A stretch of DNA of 64,000 nt. Origin: Adhaeribacter pallidiroseus (lineage in GTDB: Bacteria > Bacteroidota > Bacteroidia > Cytophagales > Hymenobacteraceae). Positions 51,901-60,523 of this stretch are shown here, in pieces. The first letter of the stretch is position 1; the number at the start of each line of letters is the position of its first letter. A program made the translations under genes and the position numbers. Where the stretch lies: the NCBI RefSeq assembly GCF_003340495.1, contig NZ_QASA01000001.1, positions 4,836,001 to 4,900,000 on the forward strand, given 5' to 3'. Below the pieces are notes generated by a model, which searched no databases, was not told where the DNA came from, and saw only the letters and a program-made list of their open reading frames with translations.

Positions 51901-54121
51901 TACTTGCAGGGGTACTTACTACCGCCTGTGGCGTAATGGTTACCGATTGCTCCTGACTAGAACCACATTCGTTTTTTAAAATAATTTTTAAAATTCCTCC
52001 GCCCGGCTTGATTAATACGGCCACCGAATCCAAAGTAGTGTTGCCAACTAATTCCAGATTACCGGATGCTTGCCAGGTAAAAGAGGTAGCCCCCAAAGCC
52101 TGTGCCCGGTAAATAACCGTGTTGTTGGCACAAGGAGCAGCCGATCCGGTAACAGACACCGAAGAAATATTATTAATAGCCGTAACGGGAATGGCTGTTG
52201 CTTCAGAAGTACCACAATTATTAATTGCCGCTACCGTAATGGTTCCGGTGGTATTAGCAGCTGCTACCGGCGGAGTAACACTGATTTGGTTCGTTCCCTG
52301 GCCTGTTAAAGACCAACCCGCGGGTACTGTCCAGAAGTAACGAATACCTGGTTCGCCGGTTACGGTAAACAACCCACTTGGGGATCCTACGCATACAGCT
52401 GAAGGTCCCGTAATAGCTGATGGTTTAGGCGGATCAGCTAGCGACGGCGTAATCCGGATAGTACTGGCAGGACTTGGTCCACAGTTATTTTTAGCTCTTA
52501 CCGTAATTAGTACTTCTTTCTGCCCGGCCTTTACCTTTATTTCGGTTGTATTCTGCCCCGAAACAATTTGCCAGCCGCCTTTATCTGTTGAGTCGTTGGG
52601 TGTACCAATTACCCATTCGTATCCGTTAGCATTAGCTACGGCATCTATGCGGTAAGTAAAAAAAGTTTCGTTATTACGGATACAAGGGTTTAAGCCATTA
52701 GGGTCCGGTGTAGTAATTGGTCCGGGAGGAGCAATTAGTGCAGTAGATGCCACAACTTCCAGTACCGCGGGGTCGCTGTCGCCACAACCATTATTTACCG
52801 TAACCGCAATAATACCTTCTGCCGCTACAGGTTCGTCCGGCGTACTAACGGGTAACTCAACCGTAATGGTATTAGTTGGTGATTCGCCATTTTCCGGAGG
52901 AACAATTTTCCAGCCGCTCGGCACAATCCAGGTATACGACTGTACGCCCGGAATAGCAGTTACGCTAAAAACATTGGTTTTACTGCCGATACAAACCGAA
53001 GTGGGGCCGGTAAGCCTGCCCGGATCAGGAATCTTGGCGCAAATTGCCGGAACGATACTAGCTGAGTTATTATCAAAATTATCATCTGTAACAGTACCCA
53101 GAATAGTGGCCGTATTTCCAATTCCACCCGGATTTTTAATTCTGACTTTAACATTAAGCGTTATAGTTTCACCGTTTCTGAATTCGGTGCCCAACCATTG
53201 AAAAACCCGGGAATCCCGGTTATACGAAAATGCATTGACCTGTTTTCCCGGAATAGAGCTTTGCGCACTGGCATCTATGTACTCCAAGTCAATATCTAAC
53301 TGATCTACTATTTTAACGTTGTAATCATTGATAGGACCGTAATTGCGGGCTACAATTGTAAATGTAACTTCCTCGCCTACTGAATAAGGATTAATTCCAT
53401 TAGCGCCTAAACTTTTAGTTATAGTAATTCCTAAATCGGTGGAAGTGGTAACCGGATTATTTTTGTTTAAAACCACTTTATCGCTTAACGACAATAAACG
53501 CCCCCCATTTACCACCGCTTCTTTTCCGAGCCTAATCGAATTTTTTGCCAGAATATTACCAGCCATATTGGCGCGGGCACCGATATTCACCGTATCGGTA
53601 ACTTGCCAGAAAATATTCATGCGCCGGGCATTATTTAACAACCGGATGGTTGTATTGGCCGCCGTAATCAATCCGCCCTTCACCTGAAAAATAAAAACGG
53701 CATTTGGGTCGTTGGCGGCATCCAGGTTAATAGTACCGCTTAAAGTAGCAGTGCTATTAAAAGTATATACTCCCGGCCCCAAAATTTGCCCGTTGATAGA
53801 AGTACCCGTTACATCTTTACCCGGAGTAGTAGTTAAATTGTTTATGAAATTAAAAGCCGTCTCTAAATCGGCTTGGGCTTTTTGAGCGGTGGCATTTCCC
53901 AGGTAAGTAGTTCCATTAATCATACTGGCTGTAAAGCCTTGCAAAACATTACCCGGCCAAACTCCAAGATTACCACTTACTTTGGTAACATCTTTATTAT
54001 ATATGCCAGTAGCTGCTAATATGGTAAAATCCCCGGCAACCCCTAATGTTGGTTTAGATTGGGAATAACTATAAAATACCACATTAATAAATACAAAAAC
54101 AATAAGTATAATTTTTTTCAT
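48995..54121 (-). CDS. giant T9SS-secreted adhesin: ice-binding-type head, DUF11, 14 Ig/PKD-like repeats, CHU_C tail
   Basis: A 1708-residue surface protein. The signal peptide ends SYSQ. Residues about 25-220 form a DUF3494 ice-binding-like domain (GVAGDFTILAATGIYNKDVT, ATLSGTINLDAAND, NIFWQVTDTVNIG). Residues about 228-365 are a DUF11-type domain (DLGITITKSLGANGINPYSV). From about 368 to 1615 run 14 repeats of about 89 residues following CxG...Y.V..V.GA..Y.W.VP.GW.I.SGQGT..I.V.AG...G.I.V.A.N.CG, each with an early and a late Cys that could form a disulfide. The last 90 residues are the gliding-motility CHU_C sorting domain (NVFSPNGDGVNDTWTV, INRWGSEVYK, GTYYYVLRV). It is the first gene of an operon with PorP/SprF and PorE-like genes. 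It likely acts in adhesion or ice/surface binding; no enzymatic motif is visible. Confidence 0.92.
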   Translation of the reverse strand: MKKIILIVFVFINVVFYSYSQSKPTLGVAGDFTILAATGIYNKDVTKVSGNLGVWPGNVLQGFTASMINGTTYLGNATAQKAQADLETAFNFINNLTTTPGKDVTGTSINGQILGPGVYTFNSTATLSGTINLDAANDPNAVFIFQVKGGLITAANTTIRLLNNARRMNIFWQVTDTVNIGARANMAGNILAKNSIRLGKEAVVNGGRLLSLSDKVVLNKNNPVTTSTDLGITITKSLGANGINPYSVGEEVTFTIVARNYGPINDYNVKIVDQLDIDLEYIDASAQSSIPGKQVNAFSYNRDSRVFQWLGTEFRNGETITLNVKVRIKNPGGIGNTATILGTVTDDNFDNNSASIVPAICAKIPDPGRLTGPTSVCIGSKTNVFSVTAIPGVQSYTWIVPSGWKIVPPENGESPTNTITVELPVSTPDEPVAAEGIIAVTVNNGCGDSDPAVLEVVASTALIAPPGPITTPDPNGLNPCIRNNETFFTYRIDAVANANGYEWVIGTPNDSTDKGGWQIVSGQNTTEIKVKAGQKEVLITVRAKNNCGPSPASTIRITPSLADPPKPSAITGPSAVCVGSPSGLFTVTGEPGIRYFWTVPAGWSLTGQGTNQISVTPPVAAANTTGTITVAAINNCGTSEATAIPVTAINNISSVSVTGSAAPCANNTVIYRAQALGATSFTWQASGNLELVGNTTLDSVAVLIKPGGGILKIILKNECGSSQEQSVTITPQAVVSTPASILASTTALCAGTSGLIYSVAGVSGARGYTWQITGADGKPVAGWQITATSPDQKTITVTAGSEPAIISVAAVNACGASAAQTVTVTPVKSPPPTPGAITGNASICAGNTNLRYSIKAVPGASSYTWSIPSGEGWAIISGQGTTQIVVKAGATEGFITVKTKNICGESGEASQKKITPSTTKPPTPGAIVASKPTACVNEQNLTYSVAAIPGISLYVWTVPQGWTITSGQTTNSITVTAGTAGGSVYVVAYNNCGPGKSSTPLAVTVNTKPNAPATITGETVACSSSTGNKYKAAEVPGATSYIWSLPSGWVITSGAGTSEITVSATDTEGTILVRAKNACFESDATTLTVKTSTTEPTILGAITGSNLVCGNASELTYQVTPDNNVSDYIWTVPPGWQITTGQGTASIKVMAAKNVGIISVLAKNGCGVAVTPSSLPVSVTEEVALTAGAITGSNQACADEINLTYTIAEVSGASGYLWEVPETNGWQIISGQGTNSIKVRAGEQNGTISVKAISGCGPGPASTLAVNISTLAAEPIQVIGAQEQCAGSTEQVYQIAAVKGAINYTWKVPQDWVIESGQGTTSIQVIAGEASGTVEVTATAACTASVTGSLAVVSSVQAIATPGAIGGDSNSLICSNQSNITYKIDPVPGATTYRWEISPATGWIITAGQGTTQIQVTAGTQAATVSVQAISGCGISDFSSVLVTPGSASDISISSMVGPAVTCSNQTELTYAIAPVGGATGYKWSLPPTWKITAGENTNKITVTAGSEPGEISVVAFNNCVSSNPGTLAVTINASPVAPLQIKDESTACIGLVYTVDAVAGATSYNWMVPEGWQIVDGQGSTLIRVTAPENSKEGIIRVTTQTGTCSSAATSLTVDPTVGFSNLQVANVFSPNGDGVNDTWTVTNIQNYPDNEVVLINRWGSEVYKAKAYQNNWNGSNLTDGTYYYVLRVKVCDGTYKTQKGYVMIMR

Positions 54122-54705
54122 TTAATCCATTTGGCAATATAATCTAACTCGCATTGTTCATCAGCTTTTAAATTAATGTTAAATGCAATTTTTTATTTAG
54201 CAAATTTATTTAATTAGTTGATTTTATACTAATAAGTTTTAAAATAAAAAACTGTATTATAATAAAATAAGCTTAATAATCAATTAAATATCAGGATAAA
54301 CGATAAATTAAAGCCTTAACCTTAGACAATCTACTTTACTTGCATAATACAACCAACAATATTAAAATATAGTTAACATCTACAAGTATTTTTTATATAA
54401 CTATTTCATTATTTATCTTAACAAAATCTATAAATATATCAATGCACGCTGGCTGCTAAGCTTATGTTTGCCTTGTATTAATACTATATTGTAGCTGTTG
54501 TATTTTAAGAAAGTGTAAAACACTTTCTTAATGGTTGTAGCAATTTGGAGGAAATTAAAGATTTCGATGGGGAATAGAGAATAAGTGCTATTCTCACAGT
54601 AAGTCCTTTAGAAATTAAAAAAGCAGTAAGTATCTTTATAAAGAAGAAAATGTTAGTGCATCTCCCGCCTTTTAAGCCAGAAGGATAGTGTTGTAATTAA
54701 AAGAT
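54122..54705. other. intergenic region between the adhesin and RNase D genes
   Basis: A long, very A/T-rich stretch. CAAATTTA at 54201-54208 is a -7 box (TAAATTTG) on the minus strand for the adhesin, without a clear upstream partner. TAAGAAAGTGT (54506-54516) and its perfect complement (54520-54530) form an 11-bp hairpin without T-run. No coding frame is seen. Confidence 0.4.
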
Positions 54706-55854
54706 TTACAAAGAGATATGCAATGCAGCTGCTGTTTGCGCAACTACTTGGCGGGCATACTCTTTTTTAAATTCCAATGACTTTCCATCCGCATATTCGT
54801 TAATCATACCAGCGGGTAAAATTATATTCACTACGTTCTCCCCTATTTCTTGAGCAATACGCGCTTGCACCGCCTGAATTTTCTGCCGCCGTTCGGCCGC
54901 TTCGTCGCTGCTAATCAAAAGTTCCGGGCGACGCGTCCGAAAAGGACGTTGGTGCGTAAGTTGTAGGTCTTCAGCTTCCTGCCCGGCCGTATTTAGCACA
55001 TGCTGGTACTCCCGGAACGTATGGTTGTCTTTTAACTGTCCCATTAATCCTTTGGTAAACTGCCAGCTTTTAAAATCGGAAGCTGGTTGCAAAGCCAACG
55101 CCACTAAAGTTTCGTTGGCAATTACCATAGCGGGCGGCCGGTTATATTGCTGGGCCAATTGGTTGCGAAAACGGAAAAGCTGCTTTAGCAAATGCTGTTG
55201 AAAGTACGTTAAACGTTCGGATCCTTTTAATTTTAAGTGGCGGTCTGATTGTTCTTTAATTTCTAAATCTTCTAACAGCCGGCATTCTTCTACGAGCCAC
55301 TCCGTACGACCTAAGTTTAATAAATCTTGCCAAAGTACATCTTTTAATTCGTGCAGGTGCAATACATCGGTAGCCGCATAGGCCAATTGGTCCTCCGAAA
55401 GCGGCCGGGTATTCCAGTTACTTACCTGGTTAGTTTTATCTACTTCAATATTAAAAATGACTTGTAAAATATTGGCGTAAGAGGTGCGCAGGAAATTTAG
55501 TAAACGCGCTGCTATTTCGGTATCGAAAACACCCTTCGGTTTACATCCTAATTTTTTTAAAAGTAAAATATCATTCGTAGAAGAATGAATAATTTTGATA
55601 ATTGCCGGATTTTCAATTAACTCCCAAAGCGGCTCCAGATTTTTTATAGTAAATGGGTCGATGAGGAAACACGCTTCTCGGGTAGCAATTTGCACCAGGC
55701 ACAAGTTTAAACCATACGTGTACCGGTTATCGTCGAATTCTAAGTCTAAAGCTAATTCCGGAGAGTGAGCTAATTGGGTTAAAGCCCCTATAAACTCGGT
55801 TTCGGTAGTGATATACGAAAAAAAACGGCCAGTCTGCCGCAACCCTTGACCCAT
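54706..55854 (-). CDS. rnd: ribonuclease D
   Basis: A 382-residue 3'-5' exoribonuclease that trims tRNA and other stable RNA precursors. DEDDy-type exonuclease motifs: LALDLEFDDNRYTYG (first Asp and Glu), IKIIHSSTNDILLLKKLG (second Asp) and LAYAATDVLHLHELK (Tyr and last Asp). NTRPLSEDQLAYAA is typical of RNase D. An HRDC helical domain follows (about residues 212-295, YFQQHLLKQLFRFRNQLAQQ). The rest is a less conserved helical tail, as in other Bacteroidota. It is a single gene in the same direction as the esterase, 70 bases away. Confidence 0.93.
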   Translation of the reverse strand: MGQGLRQTGRFFSYITTETEFIGALTQLAHSPELALDLEFDDNRYTYGLNLCLVQIATREACFLIDPFTIKNLEPLWELIENPAIIKIIHSSTNDILLLKKLGCKPKGVFDTEIAARLLNFLRTSYANILQVIFNIEVDKTNQVSNWNTRPLSEDQLAYAATDVLHLHELKDVLWQDLLNLGRTEWLVEECRLLEDLEIKEQSDRHLKLKGSERLTYFQQHLLKQLFRFRNQLAQQYNRPPAMVIANETLVALALQPASDFKSWQFTKGLMGQLKDNHTFREYQHVLNTAGQEAEDLQLTHQRPFRTRRPELLISSDEAAERRQKIQAVQARIAQEIGENVVNIILPAGMINEYADGKSLEFKKEYARQVVAQTAAALHISL

Positions 55855-55924
55855 ACTTACGTGTTTAGCGCAACAGGCAGCAATTTACAATTATAAAGCT
55901 TAAAGCAAATAGCTTAGCCGCTTT

Positions 55925-56608
55925 TTACAATACATCCTTTAAAACTTCCCAGGTATTTTTAGCTAATATCTCCTGCCCTTTAGCCGTAGGGTGTACCCCA
56001 TCGCCTTGATTTAAACTCCGCTCTCCGGCCACTCCTTCCAGCAAAAACGGAATAAAAGCCAGATTGTTTTTTTCAGCCAGTTGCCGGAAAACTACCCGGA
56101 ACTGCGCGGCGTACGAGCCCCCCATACTGGGTGGTATTTCCATACCCGCCAGTACAATTTTCACCTCCGGATACTTGGCTTTTACTTTATCTATAATGGC
56201 CTGCAAATTATCTTTGGTGGATGGTGGTGGTATACCGCGCAAGCCATCGTTTGCCCCTAATTCCAGCACAAGTACATCTACGGGTTGTTTTAAAAGCCAA
56301 TCAATCCGGCTTTTGCCACCCGCCGAAGTTTCGCCGCTTAATCCGGCATTTATAACTTTGTAAGGCAGATTTAATGAATCTATTTTTTTCTGAATTAAAG
56401 CCGGGAAAGCTTCGGAAGGTTGCAGGCCGTAGCCTGCCGTTAAACTATTACCAAAAAATAAGATACTCTTCATAACTACAGGTTTCTTCTCTTCCGCAGG
56501 AACTGATTGTTGCACTGCGGCACTCTTCTCTTCGGGGCTGCCATTATTACAGCCAGAAGCCAGTAGTACGAAAAAAGAGATAAAAAAAAAGTTTAAATAA
56601 GTGCGCAC
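55925..56608 (-). CDS. TesA-like SGNH/GDSL arylesterase lipoprotein
   Basis: A 227-residue lipoprotein esterase with a GTG start and signal MRTYLNFFFISFFVLLASGC. SGNH blocks: ILFFGNSLTAGYGL with the nucleophile Ser (block I), GLSGETSAGG (block II Gly), VLVLELGANDGLRG (block III Asn), and DGVHPTAKGQEILA with the catalytic Asp and His (block V). This matches E. coli TesA, a multifunctional periplasmic thioesterase/arylesterase/lysophospholipase. It is divergent from a ybbA-type ABC ATPase gene, the same order as tesA-ybbA-ybbP in E. coli, which supports the assignment. Confidence 0.92.
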   Translation of the reverse strand: MRTYLNFFFISFFVLLASGCNNGSPEEKSAAVQQSVPAEEKKPVVMKSILFFGNSLTAGYGLQPSEAFPALIQKKIDSLNLPYKVINAGLSGETSAGGKSRIDWLLKQPVDVLVLELGANDGLRGIPPPSTKDNLQAIIDKVKAKYPEVKIVLAGMEIPPSMGGSYAAQFRVVFRQLAEKNNLAFIPFLLEGVAGERSLNQGDGVHPTAKGQEILAKNTWEVLKDVL

Positions 56609-56842
56609 CGTGTTTTTTTTAAATTTTTATTCTAATTAATACTTAAACATGTAGTAGACTTACTGGTTTTCTTTGCGATAGGTTTAACATTTAGATTTTA
56701 CCTATTACACTCAGAAGCAACTTATAAACTAGCTGTATTGCCAAAGTATGCGTAAGTACCAGTTTAAATATTTTTTACAAACTATAAGTAAACCAGTATT
56801 CAATCGTTCCAGAAATAATTACTTAACCAGAAATTCAGCATT

Positions 56843-57541
56843 GTGGCTATACTACGCGTGGAGCAGCTCGGCAAATCGTACCGAAGCGGCGGCAGAGAAC
56901 TTCCAGTTCTACAAAATATTTCCTTTACCCTTAACGCTGGCGATACTTTCGCTATTGTGGGACCATCGGGCAGTGGTAAAACCACTTTATTGGGTTTATG
57001 CGCCGGTTTAGATGCCGCTACTACCGGTTCCGTAGAATTAAACGGCATCCGGTTGGAACGGCTCTCCGAAGACGAACGGGCGCAGGTCCGCAACCAGCAT
57101 GTGGGGTTTATTTTTCAAAATTTTCAATTAATTCCCACCCTTACCGCTTTAGAAAATGTGATGGTACCGCTGGAACTACGCGGCGAAAAGCAAGCGGACA
57201 AGCGCGCTTTGGAATTACTGGAACGGGTAGGATTACATAACCGCCATCATCATTACCCTACCCAACTTTCTGGTGGCGAACAACAACGAGTGGCTTTAGC
57301 CCGGGCTTTTTCGAATCAGCCCAAAATTTTATTTGCCGACGAACCCACCGGGAACCTGGATGCGGAAACCAGCGAAAAAGTAGTGAACCTGCTATTTGAG
57401 TTAAACCGGGAACAAGGTACTACCCTGGTTCTAGTTACGCATGATCTGGAACTGGCGGGTAAAACGCAACGGCTCATTCGGGTAAAAGGCGGCCAGGTAA
57501 TTTCGGATTCGGTAATGGCTGAAAGTGGCAGCAGGTTGTAA
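56843..57541 (+). CDS. ABC transporter ATPase, YbbA/LolD type
   Basis: A 232-residue ATP-binding subunit with a GTG start (MAILRVEQLGKSYRSGG). Walker A GPSGSGKTTLLGL, signature LSGGEQQRVALARAF, Walker B ILFADEPTGNLD and the switch VLVTHDLELA are all intact. Specific LolD/MacB-type features are FIFQNFQLIPTLTALENVMV. It should power the YbbP-like permease encoded at 57951. The complex is thought to extract or move substrates from the inner membrane, alongside the TesA esterase encoded divergently. Its last codons and stop (57539-57541) lie inside a heptamer array. Confidence 0.93.
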   Translation: MAILRVEQLGKSYRSGGRELPVLQNISFTLNAGDTFAIVGPSGSGKTTLLGLCAGLDAATTGSVELNGIRLERLSEDERAQVRNQHVGFIFQNFQLIPTLTALENVMVPLELRGEKQADKRALELLERVGLHNRHHHYPTQLSGGEQQRVALARAFSNQPKILFADEPTGNLDAETSEKVVNLLFELNREQGTTLVLVTHDLELAGKTQRLIRVKGGQVISDSVMAESGSRL

Positions 57542-57559
57542 GTGTCAGGCTGTAAGATT
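57532..57559. repeat. heptamer array across the ABC ATPase stop codon
   Basis: CAGGTTG (57532-57538), TAAGTGT (57539-57545), CAGGCTG (57546-57552) and TAAGATT (57553-57559) form a 14-base unit repeated almost twice, in 7-base register. It is the left junction of the inserted small gene. Confidence 0.65.
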
Positions 57560-57579
57560 TTTAAAATTTAGTATATCAC

Positions 57580-57885
57580 ATGGCTCTTGACTTTTATCAA
57601 CAGAATAATAAAGAGCCTTTCTTTGCACTTGAAGATAAGCAGTTTCAAGATTTAGCGGGAATATTCAATGAATTTCAATGCCGGACAGGCCTTGTTATAG
57701 ACCAATTTAGTGATGCTAAGCTGACTATAGAAAATCAAGCAACCATCATCAAGATTATTGATGATTATATTAAAAAAGCAGATTTAAATAAAAATAAACT
57801 TAAAACCGTAACAATTATAGAGTTTAGAACTCACCTGAAATACTCTCACAAAAAGAAGAATGATTTGCTTTTAAAAGGTGATTAA
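57580..57885 (+). CDS. small unknown protein between ybbA- and ybbP-like genes
   Basis: A 101-residue soluble, charged protein that I do not recognise (FYQQNNKEPFFALEDKQFQD, LAGIFNEFQCRTGLVIDQFS, ending KKKNDLLLKGD). It looks mostly helical, with a Lys-rich C-terminal half. It separates two genes that are normally adjacent in tesA-ybbA-ybbP loci. It is visibly more A/T-rich than both neighbours and has a heptamer repeat array at each junction (57532-57559 and 57920-57947). All this points to a later insertion, a cassette carrying one cargo gene. Translation is likely from a plain ATG. Function is unknown. Confidence 0.65.
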   Translation: MALDFYQQNNKEPFFALEDKQFQDLAGIFNEFQCRTGLVIDQFSDAKLTIENQATIIKIIDDYIKKADLNKNKLKTVTIIEFRTHLKYSHKKKNDLLLKGD

Positions 57886-57919
57886 GCAAATCCAATTGAA
57901 ATTAATAAACCAATCTTAA

Positions 57920-57947
57920 TACTTGCTACCTAATACCTGATACTCCC
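57920..57947. repeat. heptamer array abutting the permease start codon
   Basis: TACTTGC (57920-57926), TACCTAA (57927-57933), TACCTGA (57934-57940) and TACTCCC (57941-57947) repeat in exact 7-base register and end 3 bases before the ATG at 57951. It is the right junction of the inserted small gene. Confidence 0.75.
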
Positions 57948-57950
57948 AAC

Positions 57951-60509
57951 ATGGATAGAACTCTTATAAAACCAACGTTACAACCAAAGTGGCTGCTAAA
58001 CATGGCTTGGCGCGATAGTCGCCGGAATCGTTCGCGGCTGCTATTGTTTGTATCGTCTATTATTCTGGGTATTGCGGCCTTGGTGGCGATTCAGTCGTTC
58101 AGTGATAATTTACGCGATGACATTGATGCCCAGGCTAAAACTTTGCTGGGAGCGGATTTAGGCATTTATACGAATCAGCCGGTGCAAAAAACCATGCAGC
58201 AAACCCTGCGCAACTTAGGCGGAAAGCAGGCCCAGGAAAGTTATTTTGCCTCTATGATTTTGTTTCCGAAAAATGGGGGTACTCGGCTCGTTCAGATTCG
58301 AGCTTTGCAAGGCAGTTATCCTTTTTACGGAGCCATCGAAACCACGCCTGCTGCTGCTAGCCAGAATTTCCGGAACGGACAAAATGCTTTAGTTGATAAA
58401 ACGGTGCTGTTGCAGTTTAATGCCCGACCAGGAGATTCCGTGAAAATTGGCGATCTTACTTTTAAAATTGTTGGCGAATTAAACAAAATTCCGGGTCAGG
58501 CGGGTATTGCGGCTAGTATGGCTCCAGCCGTTTACATCCCGATGGAATATTTAAATCGAACGGGTTTAATGCAAAAAGGCAGCCGTATTAATTACCGTTT
58601 TTACTACCAATTCCCACCAAAAACCGATGTAGAGAAACTAGTAAAACGCATTGAGCCCAAACTGGAAAAAGACGGGCTTAATTACGAAACGGTAGAATCC
58701 AAAAAAGAAAATACCGGCGAAGCATTTGGCGATTTAACGCGCTTTTTAACCTTGGTAGGTTTCATTGCCTTGTTGCTAGGTTGCGTAGGCGTAGCCAGTT
58801 CCGTTCATATTTACATTAAAGAAAAAATTCAAACCATTGCTATTTTGCGCTGCTTAGGTACGCAAAGTAAACAAGCCTTTTATATTTATTTAATTCAGAT
58901 CCTGGTAATGGGGCTTTTGGGCTCAATCATCGGTGCGGCTCTAGGCACCTTAGTACAGCGGGTTTTACCGGTAGTACTGGCTGACTTTTTACCGGTGGCT
59001 ATTACGGTAAGTGTTTCCTGGAAAGCTATTTTGCTGGGCATCAGCACGGGGCTTTTTATTTCTTTCCTGTTCGCTTTGCTACCCTTAATTTCCATCCGGA
59101 ATATATCGCCCCTTAACACTTTACGGGCTTCTTTCGAAACAGAGACTCTACGTCCGGATGCCTGGCGTTGGGTAGTTTATGGCTTCATCATTCTTTTTGT
59201 ATTGGGCTTTGCTGCTTTGCAAATGAATACACTATTACAGGCAGTTTATTTTACCGGAGCACTAGCTCTAGCTTTTTTGGTATTAGCCGGCATGGCCACT
59301 TTACTAATTTGGCTGGTTCGCAAATTTTTTCCGGTATCCTGGAGTTACTTGTGGCGGCAAAGCATTGCCAACCTATACCGCCCCAATAATCAAACGCTTA
59401 TTTTAATTGTAGCTATTGGTTTGGGTACCGGTTTAATTGCTACCTTATTTTTCATTCAAAGCTTACTCATTGGCCGAGTAACTTTATCGGCGAGCGGTAA
59501 CCAGCCCAATATGGTGTTGTTTGATATTCAGACTGCCCAAAAAGACGAGGTAGCTTCTTTGGCCCGCCAGTATAAATTACCTTTAATGCAGCAAGTGCCT
59601 ATTGTAACCATGCGCCTGGAAAAAATAAATGGCCTTACCGATGCGGAATATAGCAAAGACAGCACATTGGAGGTTCCTAAATGGGCATTTACCCGCGAGT
59701 ACCGCGTTACCTACCGCGATACGCTAATTGGTTCAGAAAAAATTACCAAAGGGAGATGGCACGGTACGGCAACTGGTCTAGATGACACCATTTTTGTATC
59801 GCTGGATGAAAATTTTGCCGAACGGGTAAAAGTAAAGTTGGGAGATACCTTACTATTTAACGTACAAGGTGCTCCGGTGCAAACCATTGTGGGCAGTTTG
59901 CGCAAAGTAGATTGGAATAGAATTCAGAGTAATTTTCTGGTACTTTTTCCGAAAGGAATTCTGGAAGAAGCGCCCCAGTTTCACGTAATTGCCACGCAGG
60001 TAAGCTCCAATAAAAACTCCGCCGATTTTCAGCGGGCCTTAGTTACACGATTCCCGAATGTGTCGGTTATTGATCTAGCCCTTATTTTAACTACCCTGGA
60101 CGAAATTTTAAGTAAAATTGCTTTTGTAATCCGGTTTATGGCTGGCTTTAGTATTGCTACCGGCATATTAGTATTAATCGGATCGGTACTGATTAGTAAG
60201 TTTCAGCGCGTACAGGAAAGTGTGTTGCTGCGAACCTTAGGAGCCAGTCGTCGGCAAATCTTAGTAATTACCGCGCTGGAATACTTTTTTCTGGGAGCCT
60301 TAGCGGCAGCTACCGGTTTAATTTTGGCTCTGGGAGGAAGTTGGGCACTCGCTCATTTTTCTTTTGAGATACCATTTACTCCTAATTGGGCACCGATATT
60401 AGTTTTGTTTTTAATTGTAACACTACTAACTGTATTAATCGGCTTATTTAACAGCCGCAGCATATTAAATCGCCCGCCTTTAGAAGTACTACGAAGCGAG
60501 GTAGCTTAA
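57951..60509 (+). CDS. ABC transporter permease, YbbP/FtsX type
   Basis: An 852-residue membrane protein with two FtsX-type permease modules. TM1 is about residues 30-52 (RLLLFVSSIILGIAALVAI). A large periplasmic MacB-PCD-like domain follows (about 55-255), then TM segments around 262-282, 310-345, 352-385, 405-470 and 485-512. A second periplasmic domain (about 515-715) precedes three final TMs ending LFNSRSILNRPPLEVLRSEV. WRDSRRNRSRLLLFVSS and RPNNQTLILIVAIGLGTGLI are YbbP features. It partners with the YbbA-like ATPase encoded at 56843, from which it is now separated by the inserted small gene. Confidence 0.92.
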   Translation: MDRTLIKPTLQPKWLLNMAWRDSRRNRSRLLLFVSSIILGIAALVAIQSFSDNLRDDIDAQAKTLLGADLGIYTNQPVQKTMQQTLRNLGGKQAQESYFASMILFPKNGGTRLVQIRALQGSYPFYGAIETTPAAASQNFRNGQNALVDKTVLLQFNARPGDSVKIGDLTFKIVGELNKIPGQAGIAASMAPAVYIPMEYLNRTGLMQKGSRINYRFYYQFPPKTDVEKLVKRIEPKLEKDGLNYETVESKKENTGEAFGDLTRFLTLVGFIALLLGCVGVASSVHIYIKEKIQTIAILRCLGTQSKQAFYIYLIQILVMGLLGSIIGAALGTLVQRVLPVVLADFLPVAITVSVSWKAILLGISTGLFISFLFALLPLISIRNISPLNTLRASFETETLRPDAWRWVVYGFIILFVLGFAALQMNTLLQAVYFTGALALAFLVLAGMATLLIWLVRKFFPVSWSYLWRQSIANLYRPNNQTLILIVAIGLGTGLIATLFFIQSLLIGRVTLSASGNQPNMVLFDIQTAQKDEVASLARQYKLPLMQQVPIVTMRLEKINGLTDAEYSKDSTLEVPKWAFTREYRVTYRDTLIGSEKITKGRWHGTATGLDDTIFVSLDENFAERVKVKLGDTLLFNVQGAPVQTIVGSLRKVDWNRIQSNFLVLFPKGILEEAPQFHVIATQVSSNKNSADFQRALVTRFPNVSVIDLALILTTLDEILSKIAFVIRFMAGFSIATGILVLIGSVLISKFQRVQESVLLRTLGASRRQILVITALEYFFLGALAAATGLILALGGSWALAHFSFEIPFTPNWAPILVLFLIVTLLTVLIGLFNSRSILNRPPLEVLRSEVA

Positions 60510-60523
60510 TTATAAAGCTATCC

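Noticed and set aside
49000-53100. Possible CRISPR-like or tandem DNA repeats
   Set aside because: The periodicity of about 267 bases comes from the protein repeats of the adhesin; the DNA copies are diverged and there are no identical short repeats with unique spacers.
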